Below, one piece after another: positions 1 through 7,684 of a stretch of DNA of 64,000 bases. Each line of letters starts with the position of its first letter. The stretch's first letter is position 1. This DNA comes from Methylobacterium bullatum (GTDB lineage Bacteria; Pseudomonadota; Alphaproteobacteria; Rhizobiales; Beijerinckiaceae). Location: contig LR743504.1 of assembly GCA_902712845.1 (NCBI GenBank), forward strand, positions 1,586,001 through 1,650,000. The letters run 5' to 3'. A model generated the notes under the pieces. That model was not told the DNA's origin, ran no database searches, and worked only from the letters and a program-made list of their open reading frames with translations. The position numbers and the translations under genes are program-made.

Positions 1-2
1 CC

Positions 3-668
3 CCGCGCGAGGCCGCCGTCGAGGCCCTGATGCGGCTCGCTGCCGTGCAGCCCTGGAGCGACATCGAGATCGGCGACATCGCCCGCGAGGCCGGCCTGTC
101 GCTGGCCGAGTTCCGCGAACTGTTCCCCTCCAAGGGGGCCGTGCTGGGCGGCCTGTCGCGGATCATCGACCGCAAGGTGTTGGAGGGCGATTCCTCGGAT
201 CTGGCCGAGGAGCCCACCCGCGAGCGTCTGTTCGACGTGCTCATGCGCCGGCTCGATGCGATGACCCCCTACAAGGACGCCCTGCGCCGGATTTCCTATG
301 CGTTGCGCGGCGATCCGCTTTCCCTCGTGGCCCTGAACGGCGTGGCGCTGAACTCCCACCGCTTCATGCTGGCGGCCGCCGGCATCGACACCGAGGGGCC
401 GCTCGGCCGGATCAAGCTCCAGGGCGTGGTCATCGCCTTCGCCCGCACGGTAGAAGTCTGGCTCGACGACGACGATCCGGCCCTCGCCCGCACCATGGCC
501 CGGCTCGATAAGGAGATCCGCAACGGCGAGCGCTTCATGGAGCGCGCCGAAGACGCCCGCCGCCTCACCGCGCCGTTCCGCGCCCTGGGCCGCTCGCTCC
601 TCGACCGCGGCGCCCGCCAGCGTCGGGGCAAGCGGCCCGAGGACGAGGTCGACCAGCAGACGGTGTGA
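3..668 (+). CDS. TetR-like transcriptional regulator, 5' end outside window
   Basis: The reading frame is open from the first bases of the window, so the gene probably starts upstream; the first in-window ATG is at 30 but would cut into the helix-turn-helix. The N-terminal part (IGDIAREAGLSLAEFRELFPSK) has the spacing of a TetR DNA-binding domain, where the recognition helix follows 'AGLS' and ends in 'LFPSK'. The rest is a helical ligand or dimer domain with no motif I recognise; the end is basic and low in complexity. COQ9-like helical proteins share this look and are an alternative. Family assignment is moderate and the regulated genes are unknown. Confidence 0.65.
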   Translation, partial: PREAAVEALMRLAAVQPWSDIEIGDIAREAGLSLAEFRELFPSKGAVLGGLSRIIDRKVLEGDSSDLAEEPTRERLFDVLMRRLDAMTPYKDALRRISYALRGDPLSLVALNGVALNSHRFMLAAAGIDTEGPLGRIKLQGVVIAFARTVEVWLDDDDPALARTMARLDKEIRNGERFMERAEDARRLTAPFRALGRSLLDRGARQRRGKRPEDEVDQQTV

Positions 669-671
669 CAG

Positions 672-850
672 AACGCTTTCCCTCCCCCCTCTGCGGGGGA
701 GGGTGGTCGCGGAGCGACCGGGAGAGGGGCCGCAAGCACCCTCTCCCGCAGAGGCTACGGCATTCAAACGTCTCGCAGGATGCGCGGGTCCCCTCTCCTG
801 GAAGGAGAGGGAGCCGGTCGCGCCTCATGGCGAACTCGCTTGGATCGAGC
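672..850. repeat. Palindromic intergenic repeats (CCTCTCC / GGAGAGG type)
   Basis: The 300 bases between the TetR-like gene and the DUF4142 gene hold several GC-rich inverted segments: a 'cctccccc...gggggagg' hairpin near 680-705, 'ggtcgcggagcgacc' near 705-720, 'ctctccc' pairing with upstream 'gggagagg', and 'cccctctcctggaaggagaggg' near 791-812. They look like dispersed non-coding repeats. No ORF here looks genuine. Confidence 0.6.
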
Positions 851-920
851 GAACGGCCATCGAGCAGATGTGTGAATCTGGTAGCCCGCAGAGGTGTGAG
901 GGTGGATTGAGCACAAATGA

Positions 921-949
921 AAAAGGGCCGCCCCATCGGGCGGCCCTTT
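921..949 (-). terminator. Rho-independent terminator of the DUF4142 gene
   Basis: A perfect 9-bp GC stem (925-933 with 938-946) and a 4-nt loop are flanked by A-run and T-run, so it can act in both directions. On the minus strand it lies just past the stop of the DUF4142 gene and is followed by a T-run. Confidence 0.85.
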
Positions 950-967
950 CCATGTCGTACCGGTCGA

Positions 968-1690
968 TCAGCCGCCGATGCGGTTGGCCAGGACCGCCGA
1001 GTGGCCATGCTGGTTGGCGATGTAGGGGAGCGCCTGGTTGGCGAATTCGCGGCCCTGGGCGTTGTCGCCGTTGCGCGAGTAGGACTCGTAGAGGCCGAGG
1101 GTGCGGGCGTCGGAACGGGCCTGCTGCTGCACGAAGGTGCGGTCGAAATCGCGGCCGGTGGGGGCGTTCTTCAGGCGGTCGATGCGGGCCTGGCCCTCGG
1201 GGCCGATGGCGACGCGGCGGCCGGGCTCGCCGGGGGTGTTGTCGATGATGCCGACGCCGCCGAGCACGCCGCCGACGATCTTCGAGGCGATGCTGGCCGA
1301 GATCGTCACCGGGGCGAGGACGACGCCCACCGGGTTGTCGAAGCGGGTCTCGAAGGGCTGGCTGTCGGACACGACGGTGCCGCCAGCGGTCAGGGAGGTG
1401 CCCTCTGGCAGCAGCGCCTTGGTGGTGGCCTCACGTTCGACCAGCACGTTCTTGGCGTAGTTGCGGACGTTCGGGTTGCGCGAACGCTCCAGAGCGATGC
1501 GGCTCGACTCGATGCTCACGGCATCCGAGCGCAGGGCGGCGGCGCGGAACGAGGAGGTGTCGCGGGCCTCGGGGGCGTTGGCATCGAACTGGGGGGCGAC
1601 GCGGATGCCGAGGGGCTCCTGGGCGAGAGCCGGGGTCGTGATCGCCGCGACGGTGAGGCCGAGGGCGGCGAGAAGCTTGGTGTTGATCAT
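968..1690 (-). CDS. DUF4142 family exported protein
   Basis: About 240 residues starting MINTKLLAALGLTVAAITTPALAQ, a clear Sec signal peptide with an ALA-Q cleavage site; a start six codons upstream (1708) is possible but only lengthens the n-region. After the signal, the segment 'AVSIESSRIALERSRNPNVRNYAKNVL' has the DUF4142 pattern (a helical, ferritin-like fold in periplasmic or outer-membrane-associated proteins). The C-terminal half again has the paired-helix pattern after a Gly/Ile-rich linker. The biochemical role of the family is not settled. A candidate EcfG promoter upstream suggests stress induction, and a strong terminator follows the stop. Confidence 0.75.
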   Translation of the reverse strand: MINTKLLAALGLTVAAITTPALAQEPLGIRVAPQFDANAPEARDTSSFRAAALRSDAVSIESSRIALERSRNPNVRNYAKNVLVEREATTKALLPEGTSLTAGGTVVSDSQPFETRFDNPVGVVLAPVTISASIASKIVGGVLGGVGIIDNTPGEPGRRVAIGPEGQARIDRLKNAPTGRDFDRTFVQQQARSDARTLGLYESYSRNGDNAQGREFANQALPYIANQHGHSAVLANRIGG

Positions 1691-1752
1691 GGCGGAGGTT
1701 GTCCTCACACGCCTTTACGGCGTTTGGTTGAACGAACGTTTCGTCCGGCATG

Positions 1753-1777
1753 AACGTTTCGTTAACGGGGCGGTTCC
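1753..1777 (-). promoter_or_regulatory. Candidate EcfG promoter (GGAAC-N16-CGTT) for the DUF4142 gene
   Basis: On the minus strand GGAAC (1777-1773) is followed after 16 bases by CGTT (1756-1753), which fits the alphaproteobacterial EcfG general-stress consensus. It lies about 65 bases upstream of the start at 1690. A second copy of the AACGTTTCGT sequence (1735-1744 and 1753-1762, 18 bp apart) gives a direct repeat that could also bind a regulator. Confidence 0.5.
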
Positions 1778-1859
1778 TGCGTCGGGGGCATGTCTGTGGT
1801 GCGGTGCGGCATGCTTCACCTATTTGTGACATGGCTATCGTGAGCCCTCCCACCCGATC

Positions 1860-1972
1860 ACCTCGTCCTGAGGCACCGCGAAGCGGCCTAGAAGGAGCGG
1901 GCCAGGGATCGCAGTGGTTTCTGGAAGCCTCCTTCGAGGCCTCCGCTACGCTCCGGCACCTCAGGATGAGGC
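1860..1972. repeat. Palindromic intergenic repeat, copy A
   Basis: The ends are inverted: 'cctcgtcctgaggc' at 1861 and 'gcacctcaggatgagg' near 1956-1971, with 'ggcctccttcgaggcct'-like internal symmetry. It is the same family as the copies at 2301-2417 and 2479-2568, on either side of the GIY-YIG gene. Confidence 0.7.
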
Positions 1973-2281
1973 GGGTGAGTTGGGCAAATGTTGAGCGGCG
2001 GGACGTTTCGAAAGGTACCTCAATGCGTCCCAATCACTGGCGATGAGCGCTTCCTTCTTCGCCCGGCTCCAGCCTTTTACCTGACGCTCGAAGGCAATCG
2101 CCTCGGTGATCCGTTCGAACTCCTCGGCATAGACAAGAACCAGGGGACGGCGCTTGCTCGTGTAACCCTGGAACGTCCCGGCGTGATGCTCGCCGAGCCG
2201 CTTGTCCACGGTCTCACCTCGAGCCGATCCGACGTAGTAACTGCCGTCGGCACAGCGCAGAATGTAGACGAAGGCGGCCAT
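1961..2281 (-). CDS. GIY-YIG nuclease superfamily protein
   Basis: This 106-residue protein begins MAAFVYILRCADGSYYVGSA, the GIY-YIG hallmark in its small-protein form (VYIL...YYVGSA), followed by the Arg in 'DKRLGEHHAG' and the 'PLVLVYAEEFERITEAIAFERQVKGWSRAKKEALI' pattern typical of stand-alone YhbQ-like bacterial proteins, including the catalytic-type Glu in 'AFERQ'. These are small single-domain proteins of uncertain cellular role. The C-terminal residues extend into palindromic repeat copy A, which probably supplied the stop codon. Confidence 0.85.
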   Translation of the reverse strand: MAAFVYILRCADGSYYVGSARGETVDKRLGEHHAGTFQGYTSKRRPLVLVYAEEFERITEAIAFERQVKGWSRAKKEALIASDWDALRYLSKRPAAQHLPNSPASS

Positions 2282-2300
2282 CCCGAACTCCTACCCAACC

Positions 2301-2417
2301 ACCTCATCCTGAGGTGCCCGCGGTAGCGGGCCTCGAAGGAGGGCTCCTGAACACGCTGAGCGAACTGGAGGCCTCCTTCGAGGCCTTCGCTGCGCTGCGG
2401 CACCTCAGGATGAGGTG
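2301..2417. repeat. Palindromic intergenic repeat, copy B
   Basis: The outer arms 'acctcatcctgaggtgc' (2301) and 'gcacctcaggatgaggt' (ending 2417) are a near-perfect inverted repeat about 117 bp long overall. The interior carries 'cctcgaaggagg' and 'aacacgctgagcgaactgga', also found in copy C. Confidence 0.8.
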
Positions 2418-2478
2418 GTTTGCTGGAATGAACTTGGGAGCGGCAGGTCCCATGCCGTCGCCAGACCTCCTACCCCAT

Positions 2479-2568
2479 CACCCCATCCTGAGGCGCCGCG
2501 TAGCAGCCTCGAAGGAGAGTCCCAGAACACGCTGAGCGAACTGGAGGGCTCCGCCTCGGGATAAGGTG
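2479..2568. repeat. Palindromic intergenic repeat, copy C (degenerate)
   Basis: It shares 'catcctgaggc', 'gcctcgaaggag' and 'gaacacgctgagcgaactgga' with copy B. The right arm is worn ('cctcgggataaggtgag'). Together with copy B it fills the roughly 300-base gap before the polA stop; no gene is seen there. Confidence 0.7.
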
Positions 2569-2585
2569 AGAGAGCAGCACAACAT

Positions 2586-5500
2586 TCAATGCGCCTCCTC
2601 CCAATTCCCTGCCGCCTGCGCTTCCACCACCAGCGGCACGCGTAGGGTCAGCGCGGGTGCGGGCGCCTCGACCATCACCCGGCGGATCACCGGCAGGGCC
2701 TTCTCCACCTCGTCCTCGGGGGCCTCGAAGACCAGTTCGTCGTGCACCTGCAGCAGCATGGTCACGTTGAGTTTTTCCGCCCGCAGCGCCTGCTCCATCC
2801 GGGTCATGGCCCGGCGGATGATGTCGGCGGCCGAGCCCTGGATCGGGGCGTTGATGGCCTGGCGTTCCACCGAGGCGCGCTCGTTCGGGTTGTTGGAGCG
2901 GATCTGCGGATAGTGGCAGACGCGGCCGAACAGGGTGGTGACGTAGCCGAGATCGCGGCAGAGCTTCTTGGTGTCGTCGATATAGGCGCGGATGCCGGGG
3001 AAGCGCTCGAAATACTGCTTGATGAAGGCGGAGGCCTCCTCGCGGCCGATGCCGAGCCGGTCGGCGAGCCCGAAGGCCGAGATCCCGTAGATGATGCCGA
3101 AATTGATGGTCTTGGCGCGCCGGCGCAGGTCCGAGGTCATGTCCTTCAAGGGCACGCCGAACATGGCGCTGGCGGTGGCCGCGTGGATGTCGACGCCGTC
3201 TTCGAAGGCCTGGCGAAGCTGCGGGATATCGGCGATGTGGGCCAGGATGCGCAGTTCGATCTGGCTGTAATCGGCCGAGATGAGCTTCCTGCCCTCCGGG
3301 GCCACGAAGGCGCGGCGGATGCGCCGGCCCTCCTCGGTGCGGATCGGGATGTTCTGCAGGTTCGGCTCCGAGGAGGAGAGCCGGCCGGTGGTGGTGGCGG
3401 CCAGCGAGAACGAGGTGTGGACCCGGTCGGTTTCCCGGTCGGCATGCTGCTGCAGCGAATCCGTGTAGGTGGATTTCAGCTTGGCGAGCTGGCGCCATTC
3501 CAGAATCTTCTTCGGCAGTTCGTGGCCCGCCTGGGCCAGTTCCTCCAGCAGGGTGGCGGGCGTCGCCCATTGGCCGGACGGCGTCTTCTTGGCGCCGGGC
3601 AGGCCCATCTTGCCGAACAGGATGTCGCCGATCTGCTTTGGCGAGGAGACCTGGAAGCGCTCGCCGGCATCCTCCTGGATCTCCTCCTCCAACCGCACGA
3701 GGATCTGCGAGAAATCCCCCGAAAGCCGGCTCAGCATGTTGCGGTCGACGCGGATGCCCGCCGCCTCCATCCGGGCGATGACGGGGACGAGGGGACGTTC
3801 CAGGGTCTCGTAGACCGTCACCCGGCGCTCGGCGACGAGGCGCGGCTTCATCATCCGCCACAGGCGCAAGGTGACGTCCGCATCCTCGGCGGCGTAGGCG
3901 GTGGCCTTGTCGAGCGGCACCTTGTCGAAGGTGATCTTGGCCTTGCCGGTGCCGGCCACGTCCGAGAAGCTGATCGGCTGGTGGCCGAGATGGCGGCGGG
4001 CGAGCTCATCCATGCCGTGCCCGCCCTTGCCGGCATCGAGCACGTAGGAGATCAGCATCGTGTCGTCGAAGGGAGCGATCTCGATGGCGACGCTCTGGCG
4101 CCGGAACACCAGCCAGTCGTACTTGATGTTCTGGCCGACCTTCAGGACGCCCGGATCTTCGAGGAGCGGCTTCAGGGCCTTCAAGGCGGCATCGATCGGG
4201 ATCTGCCCGCTGACCGGGCTGAACTGTCCCGTGGCCGCCTTGGCATCGCCGAACAGGTCGCTGGCCTCGGAGGCCGCCACCGGTTCGAGATGGGCGAGGG
4301 GGATGTAGGCCGCCCGCCCCGGCGCCACCGCCAGGGAGACCCCGACGAGGGCGGCGTTGTTGGCGTCGAGGGAGTCGGTCTCGGTATCCACCGCCACCAC
4401 CCCGGCCTCGCGTGCCTCGGCGATCCAGGCCTCCAGTTGGCCGAGACCGGTGATGGTCTCGTAACCCGTGGTGTCGATGGGGTTCGTCGCCTCGGCCGCG
4501 CGCAGGGCGACGAGGCCGGAGGGCGTCGGTTCGGAGGGGCCGCGCGGCTTCGCTTCGCCTTCCGGCAGGTTCAGGTCGGCGAAGGGATCGACCTCGCCGC
4601 CTTGTGCCGTCGCCTCGAACGGGGGCGCGTCGGTCCCGTCCGAGCCCGGCAGCAGGGACGGATCGGGCTTCACCGTCTCCGGGTCCACATGCAGCATCGA
4701 GGCGATGCGGCGGGTCAGGGTGTTGAACTCCATCGCCTTGAGGAACCCGACGAGTTTTTGCGGGTCCGGCGCCGGCAGGCGCAAATCGTCGAGGGCGACA
4801 GGGAGCGGCACGTTCTCCTCCAGCGCCACGAGCCTCCGTGAAAGCTTCGCCTGATCGATGCTGGCGAGCAGGGTCTCGCGGCGCTTGGGCTGCTTGATCT
4901 CGCCCGCCCGTTCCAGCAGCGCGTCGAGACTGCCGTATTCCTTGATCAGCGCGGCCGCCGTCTTGAGACCGATGCCGGGCACGCCGGGCACGTTGTCGGA
5001 CGTGTCGCCGATGAGCGCCAGGGCGTCGCCGATCTGGTTCGGCTGCAGGCCTTCCCATTTGGCGATGATGGCGTCGAGGTCGAGGTTACGCTCGGGCCGG
5101 TGGCCGGGCTTGCCCTTCACGCCGGATTCGAAATCGTAGAACCGCACCAGCGGCCCCACCAGCTGCATCAAGTCCTTGTCGGAGGAGACGATGATGACGC
5201 CGGCCCCGCGCGCCTCGGCCTGGCGCGAATAGGTGGCGATGAGGTCGTCGGCCTCGTAGCGCTCCAACTCGATGGGCTGCAGGCCGAAGGAGCGCACGGC
5301 CTCGCGCATCAGCGGCATCTGGCGCTTGAGGTCGTCGGGCGCGTCGGGGCGGTGGCCCTTGTAGTCGGGGAAGAGCTCCTTGCGGAACGAGCCCTCCGAC
5401 TTGTCGAACACGATGGCCAGATGCGTCGGCTTGATCCCCGCCGCCCCGTCCTGAACGAACTGGGCGATCTTGGTGCAGAACAGCCGGACCGCCCCCGTGG

Positions 5501-5639
5501 GCAGGCCGTCCGAGGGCCGGGTGTTGTACTTCTGGTCCTGGTTGATCGACTGGAAGTAGGCCCGGAAGATGAAGGACGACCCGTCCACCAGGATGATCTG
5601 ATCGCCGGGGCCGACGGGGGCGGAAGCGCTGGTCGTCAT
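2586..5639 (-). CDS. polA: DNA polymerase I
   Basis: This 1017-residue family-A polymerase fills gaps and removes RNA primers. The N-terminal 5'-3' exonuclease domain (about 1-310) contains VDGSSFIFRAYF, 'SSDKDLMQLV' and 'GDTSDNVPGVPGIG'. The 3'-5' proofreading domain (about 390-590) keeps its acidic residues: DTET near 417, the 'DDTMLISYVLD' segment and 'YAAEDADVT'. The polymerase domain has motif A (DYSQIELR, near 790), motif B (RRAKTINFGIIYG, near 840) and motif C (QVHDELVF, near 960). The length, above E. coli's 928, comes mainly from a Pro-rich linker between the exonuclease domains. All three activities look intact. Confidence 0.98.
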   Translation of the reverse strand: MTTSASAPVGPGDQIILVDGSSFIFRAYFQSINQDQKYNTRPSDGLPTGAVRLFCTKIAQFVQDGAAGIKPTHLAIVFDKSEGSFRKELFPDYKGHRPDAPDDLKRQMPLMREAVRSFGLQPIELERYEADDLIATYSRQAEARGAGVIIVSSDKDLMQLVGPLVRFYDFESGVKGKPGHRPERNLDLDAIIAKWEGLQPNQIGDALALIGDTSDNVPGVPGIGLKTAAALIKEYGSLDALLERAGEIKQPKRRETLLASIDQAKLSRRLVALEENVPLPVALDDLRLPAPDPQKLVGFLKAMEFNTLTRRIASMLHVDPETVKPDPSLLPGSDGTDAPPFEATAQGGEVDPFADLNLPEGEAKPRGPSEPTPSGLVALRAAEATNPIDTTGYETITGLGQLEAWIAEAREAGVVAVDTETDSLDANNAALVGVSLAVAPGRAAYIPLAHLEPVAASEASDLFGDAKAATGQFSPVSGQIPIDAALKALKPLLEDPGVLKVGQNIKYDWLVFRRQSVAIEIAPFDDTMLISYVLDAGKGGHGMDELARRHLGHQPISFSDVAGTGKAKITFDKVPLDKATAYAAEDADVTLRLWRMMKPRLVAERRVTVYETLERPLVPVIARMEAAGIRVDRNMLSRLSGDFSQILVRLEEEIQEDAGERFQVSSPKQIGDILFGKMGLPGAKKTPSGQWATPATLLEELAQAGHELPKKILEWRQLAKLKSTYTDSLQQHADRETDRVHTSFSLAATTTGRLSSSEPNLQNIPIRTEEGRRIRRAFVAPEGRKLISADYSQIELRILAHIADIPQLRQAFEDGVDIHAATASAMFGVPLKDMTSDLRRRAKTINFGIIYGISAFGLADRLGIGREEASAFIKQYFERFPGIRAYIDDTKKLCRDLGYVTTLFGRVCHYPQIRSNNPNERASVERQAINAPIQGSAADIIRRAMTRMEQALRAEKLNVTMLLQVHDELVFEAPEDEVEKALPVIRRVMVEAPAPALTLRVPLVVEAQAAGNWEEAH

Positions 5640-5682
5640 CGGGCGGCAATGTCTCGCGAAGGATGCTTCAGGTCGCCCGCTC

Positions 5683-6042
5683 TCACGGGGCCGGCGGCCT
5701 GCTCAGCTCGGCGCGGCAGACCTCGATGATCTCGGTCAACTGGTCGTGGACGGTCTTCCAGACGATGTCCAGCGCCAGGCGGTGATAGGCGTGCCGGTAG
5801 AAGTTGCCGGCATCGGCGATCTCGCGCCAGGGTATTCGGGGATGCCGCGCCTTGGTTTCCGGCCTGAGCCGCCTGCTGGCTTCGGAGATGATCTCCAGGC
5901 AGCGGACGACGGCATAGTTCGTTCGCTGATCGGCTTCGAAGGCCGCGAAGGTCATCCCGGCCGTGAAGTCGAAAGCGGCCTCAGCATTCTCGATGATGGT
6001 CTCGCAAGCCTCACGCTCGCGCTCAGAAGGCGGGAATGGCAT
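5683..6042 (-). CDS. HepT-like (DUF86) HEPN protein
   Basis: About 119 residues from MPFPPSERE (a start at 6066 is also open). An all-helical HEPN protein of the DUF86/HepT type, the toxin side of type VII MntA/HepT systems, where the HEPN RNase is silenced by the nucleotidyltransferase. Its start overlaps the end of the mntA-like gene by about 20 bases, the usual coupling. In the R-x4-H-x-Y active-site region it reads GNFYRHAYHR: H-x-Y is present but the expected Arg is Gly, with an Arg directly before the His. The activity may therefore be altered, or this is a subfamily variant. Confidence 0.75.
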   Translation of the reverse strand: MPFPPSEREREACETIIENAEAAFDFTAGMTFAAFEADQRTNYAVVRCLEIISEASRRLRPETKARHPRIPWREIADAGNFYRHAYHRLALDIVWKTVHDQLTEIIEVCRAELSRPPAP

Positions 6043-6319
6043 CCCGTTCCACCCGCGCCCGGACACGCTCCTTCAAGGTTCTGCGGTTCGCCACATCGAC
6101 CGCCACCGGAAACAGGTCGTCGATGAAGGTGCAGAGACCGACATAGCCGTAGACATCGAGGCCGATATCCTCGTCGAGGTCGATGACGATGTCGATATCG
6201 CTTCCGGCATGGCTCTCGCCGCGCGCGACAGAGCCGAATAGAGCGGCGTGACGAACGCCGCGCCGCTGCAACTCGCCTTCATGTGCACGAAGGATATCGA
6301 TGGCCGTCCGGGAATCCAT
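6023..6319 (-). CDS. MntA-like minimal nucleotidyltransferase (antitoxin)
   Basis: The likely start is ATG 6319 (MDSRTAIDILRAHEGEL), giving 98 residues; longer upstream frames are Arg/Ser/Gly-rich and not protein-like. The motif GSVARGESHAGSDIDIVID matches the GS-x10-D-x-D active site of minimal nucleotidyltransferases. In the known system MntA adds AMP to a Tyr of HepT and thereby neutralises it. It lies directly upstream of, and overlaps, the HEPN gene. Confidence 0.8.
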   Translation of the reverse strand: MDSRTAIDILRAHEGELQRRGVRHAALFGSVARGESHAGSDIDIVIDLDEDIGLDVYGYVGLCTFIDDLFPVAVDVANRRTLKERVRARVERDAIPAF

Positions 6320-6402
6320 GCGGCGACGATAGCGCAAGACCGGGCTTTGCTGAAGAGGCTGCGATCGGCCGCGCGAGAGAACGAGTGCAAGTGTCGCGTG
6401 CC

Positions 6403-6428
6403 GGAACAGCCGATTCCGAGCCCGCGTT
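6403..6428 (+). promoter_or_regulatory. Candidate EcfG promoter (GGAAC-N17-CGTT)
   Basis: GGAAC at 6403-6407 and CGTT at 6425-6428 with a 17-base spacer, about 38 bases upstream of the dehydrogenase start at 6466. It fits the EcfG consensus but rests on 9 bases only. Confidence 0.4.
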
Positions 6429-6465
6429 CCCGATGCATCCTTCACAGCCCCGGATACTGCCCCGC

Positions 6466-7656
6466 ATGATTCAGATCCGCCGCCCGGCGCTTCTCGCCCT
6501 GACCCTCGCCCTTTCCACCGCCCCGCTCCCGGTCCTCGCCCAGGCGCTGCAGAACCCCGGCACCGCGACGATCGAGGCCCATGTGGTGAAGGCCGCGCCG
6601 CTCGAAGCGACACCGGAACGGATCGCTGCCCTGAAACTCCCCGCAGGGTTCAAGATCGAGGCCTTCGCCCGCGATCTCGGCGCGCCCCGCGTCATCGTCG
6701 TGGCCCCCGACGGGGCGCTCTATGTGAGCGACCGCGACGCCGGTACGGTCACCCGGATCGATGCGGCCGACGCGTCAAAGCGTCAGGTCGTCCTGAAGAA
6801 GCCGGACGTGCATGGCCTCGCCATCCATGACGACACCCTGTTCTATGTGACGGTGAAAGAGATCTTCTCCGCGCCGATGAAGCCCGACGGCGGCCTCGGC
6901 CCCGAAACCAGGCTCGTCTCCGACTTGCCCGATGCCGGCCAACATCCCAACCGCACCATCGGCTTCGGGCCGGACGGCTGGCTCTATGCGAGCCTCGGCT
7001 CCACCTGCAACGAATGCGAGGAGCGCAACCCCGAGAACGCCACCATGGTACGGATGAAGCCGGACGGGTCGGGCCGGGAGATCGTCGCCTCGGGACTTCG
7101 CAACACCATCGGTTTTGCCTGGGAGCCGGGGACGAAGGCCCTCTACGGTTGGGACGACGGCGTCGACTGGCTCGGTGACGACGAGACGCCGGAGGAGTTG
7201 AACCGGATCGAGCCGGGCAAGAAGTACGGCTGGCCCTACATCTTCGGCGCCGGCATCAAGAACCTCTATCGCGAGGTCCCGAAGAGCTCCCTGGAGCAAT
7301 GGGACAAGGACAGCGAACGGCCGGTGCTCACTTGGACGGCACACGCCTCCTCGATGCAGTTCGCCTTCTACGACGGCGCGCAGTTCCCGGCCGAATACAA
7401 GGGCGACGCCTTCGTCACCATGCACGGCTCTTGGAACCGCAAGCCGCCGAGCGGCTACGAGGTCCTGCGCGTGCATTTCGAAAAGGGCCGTCCGACGTCG
7501 ATTACCCCGTTCGTGTCGGGCTTCCTCACCGAGGGCGGCCCGAGCGGCTGGTCTCGTTTCGCCCGGCCCTTCGGTCTGGCGGTGGCCAAGGACGGAAGCC
7601 TCTATCTCGGCGACGATCAGCACGGCATCGTCTACCGGATCAGCTACAAGGGCTGA
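6466..7656 (+). CDS. Exported sorbosone/glucose dehydrogenase-like beta-propeller protein
   Basis: Start ATG 6466 gives MIQIRRPALLALTLALSTAPLPVLAQA, a good Sec signal peptide; the upstream open frame lacks protein character. The 396-residue product has the pattern of the PQQ-type L-sorbosone/glucose dehydrogenase superfamily: 'LPAGFKIEAFARDLGAPRVIVVAPDGALYVSDR', a 'HPNRTIGFGPDGWLYASLGSTCNEC' segment, 'LRNTIGFAWEP' and 'FVTMHGSWNRKPPSGYEV', a six-bladed propeller with His and Arg cofactor-binding positions. Members oxidise sugars in the periplasm with PQQ, but many relatives have unknown substrates. The gene is monocistronic. Confidence 0.85.
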   Translation: MIQIRRPALLALTLALSTAPLPVLAQALQNPGTATIEAHVVKAAPLEATPERIAALKLPAGFKIEAFARDLGAPRVIVVAPDGALYVSDRDAGTVTRIDAADASKRQVVLKKPDVHGLAIHDDTLFYVTVKEIFSAPMKPDGGLGPETRLVSDLPDAGQHPNRTIGFGPDGWLYASLGSTCNECEERNPENATMVRMKPDGSGREIVASGLRNTIGFAWEPGTKALYGWDDGVDWLGDDETPEELNRIEPGKKYGWPYIFGAGIKNLYREVPKSSLEQWDKDSERPVLTWTAHASSMQFAFYDGAQFPAEYKGDAFVTMHGSWNRKPPSGYEVLRVHFEKGRPTSITPFVSGFLTEGGPSGWSRFARPFGLAVAKDGSLYLGDDQHGIVYRISYKG

Positions 7657-7684
7657 TCCGGCCGTGGGGACACGTGGGTGCCGC

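Noticed and set aside
2742-4841. 700-residue plus-strand open frame opposite polA
   Set aside because: Shadow of the GC-rich polymerase gene; low-complexity His/Gly/Asp/Leu-rich product with no motif.
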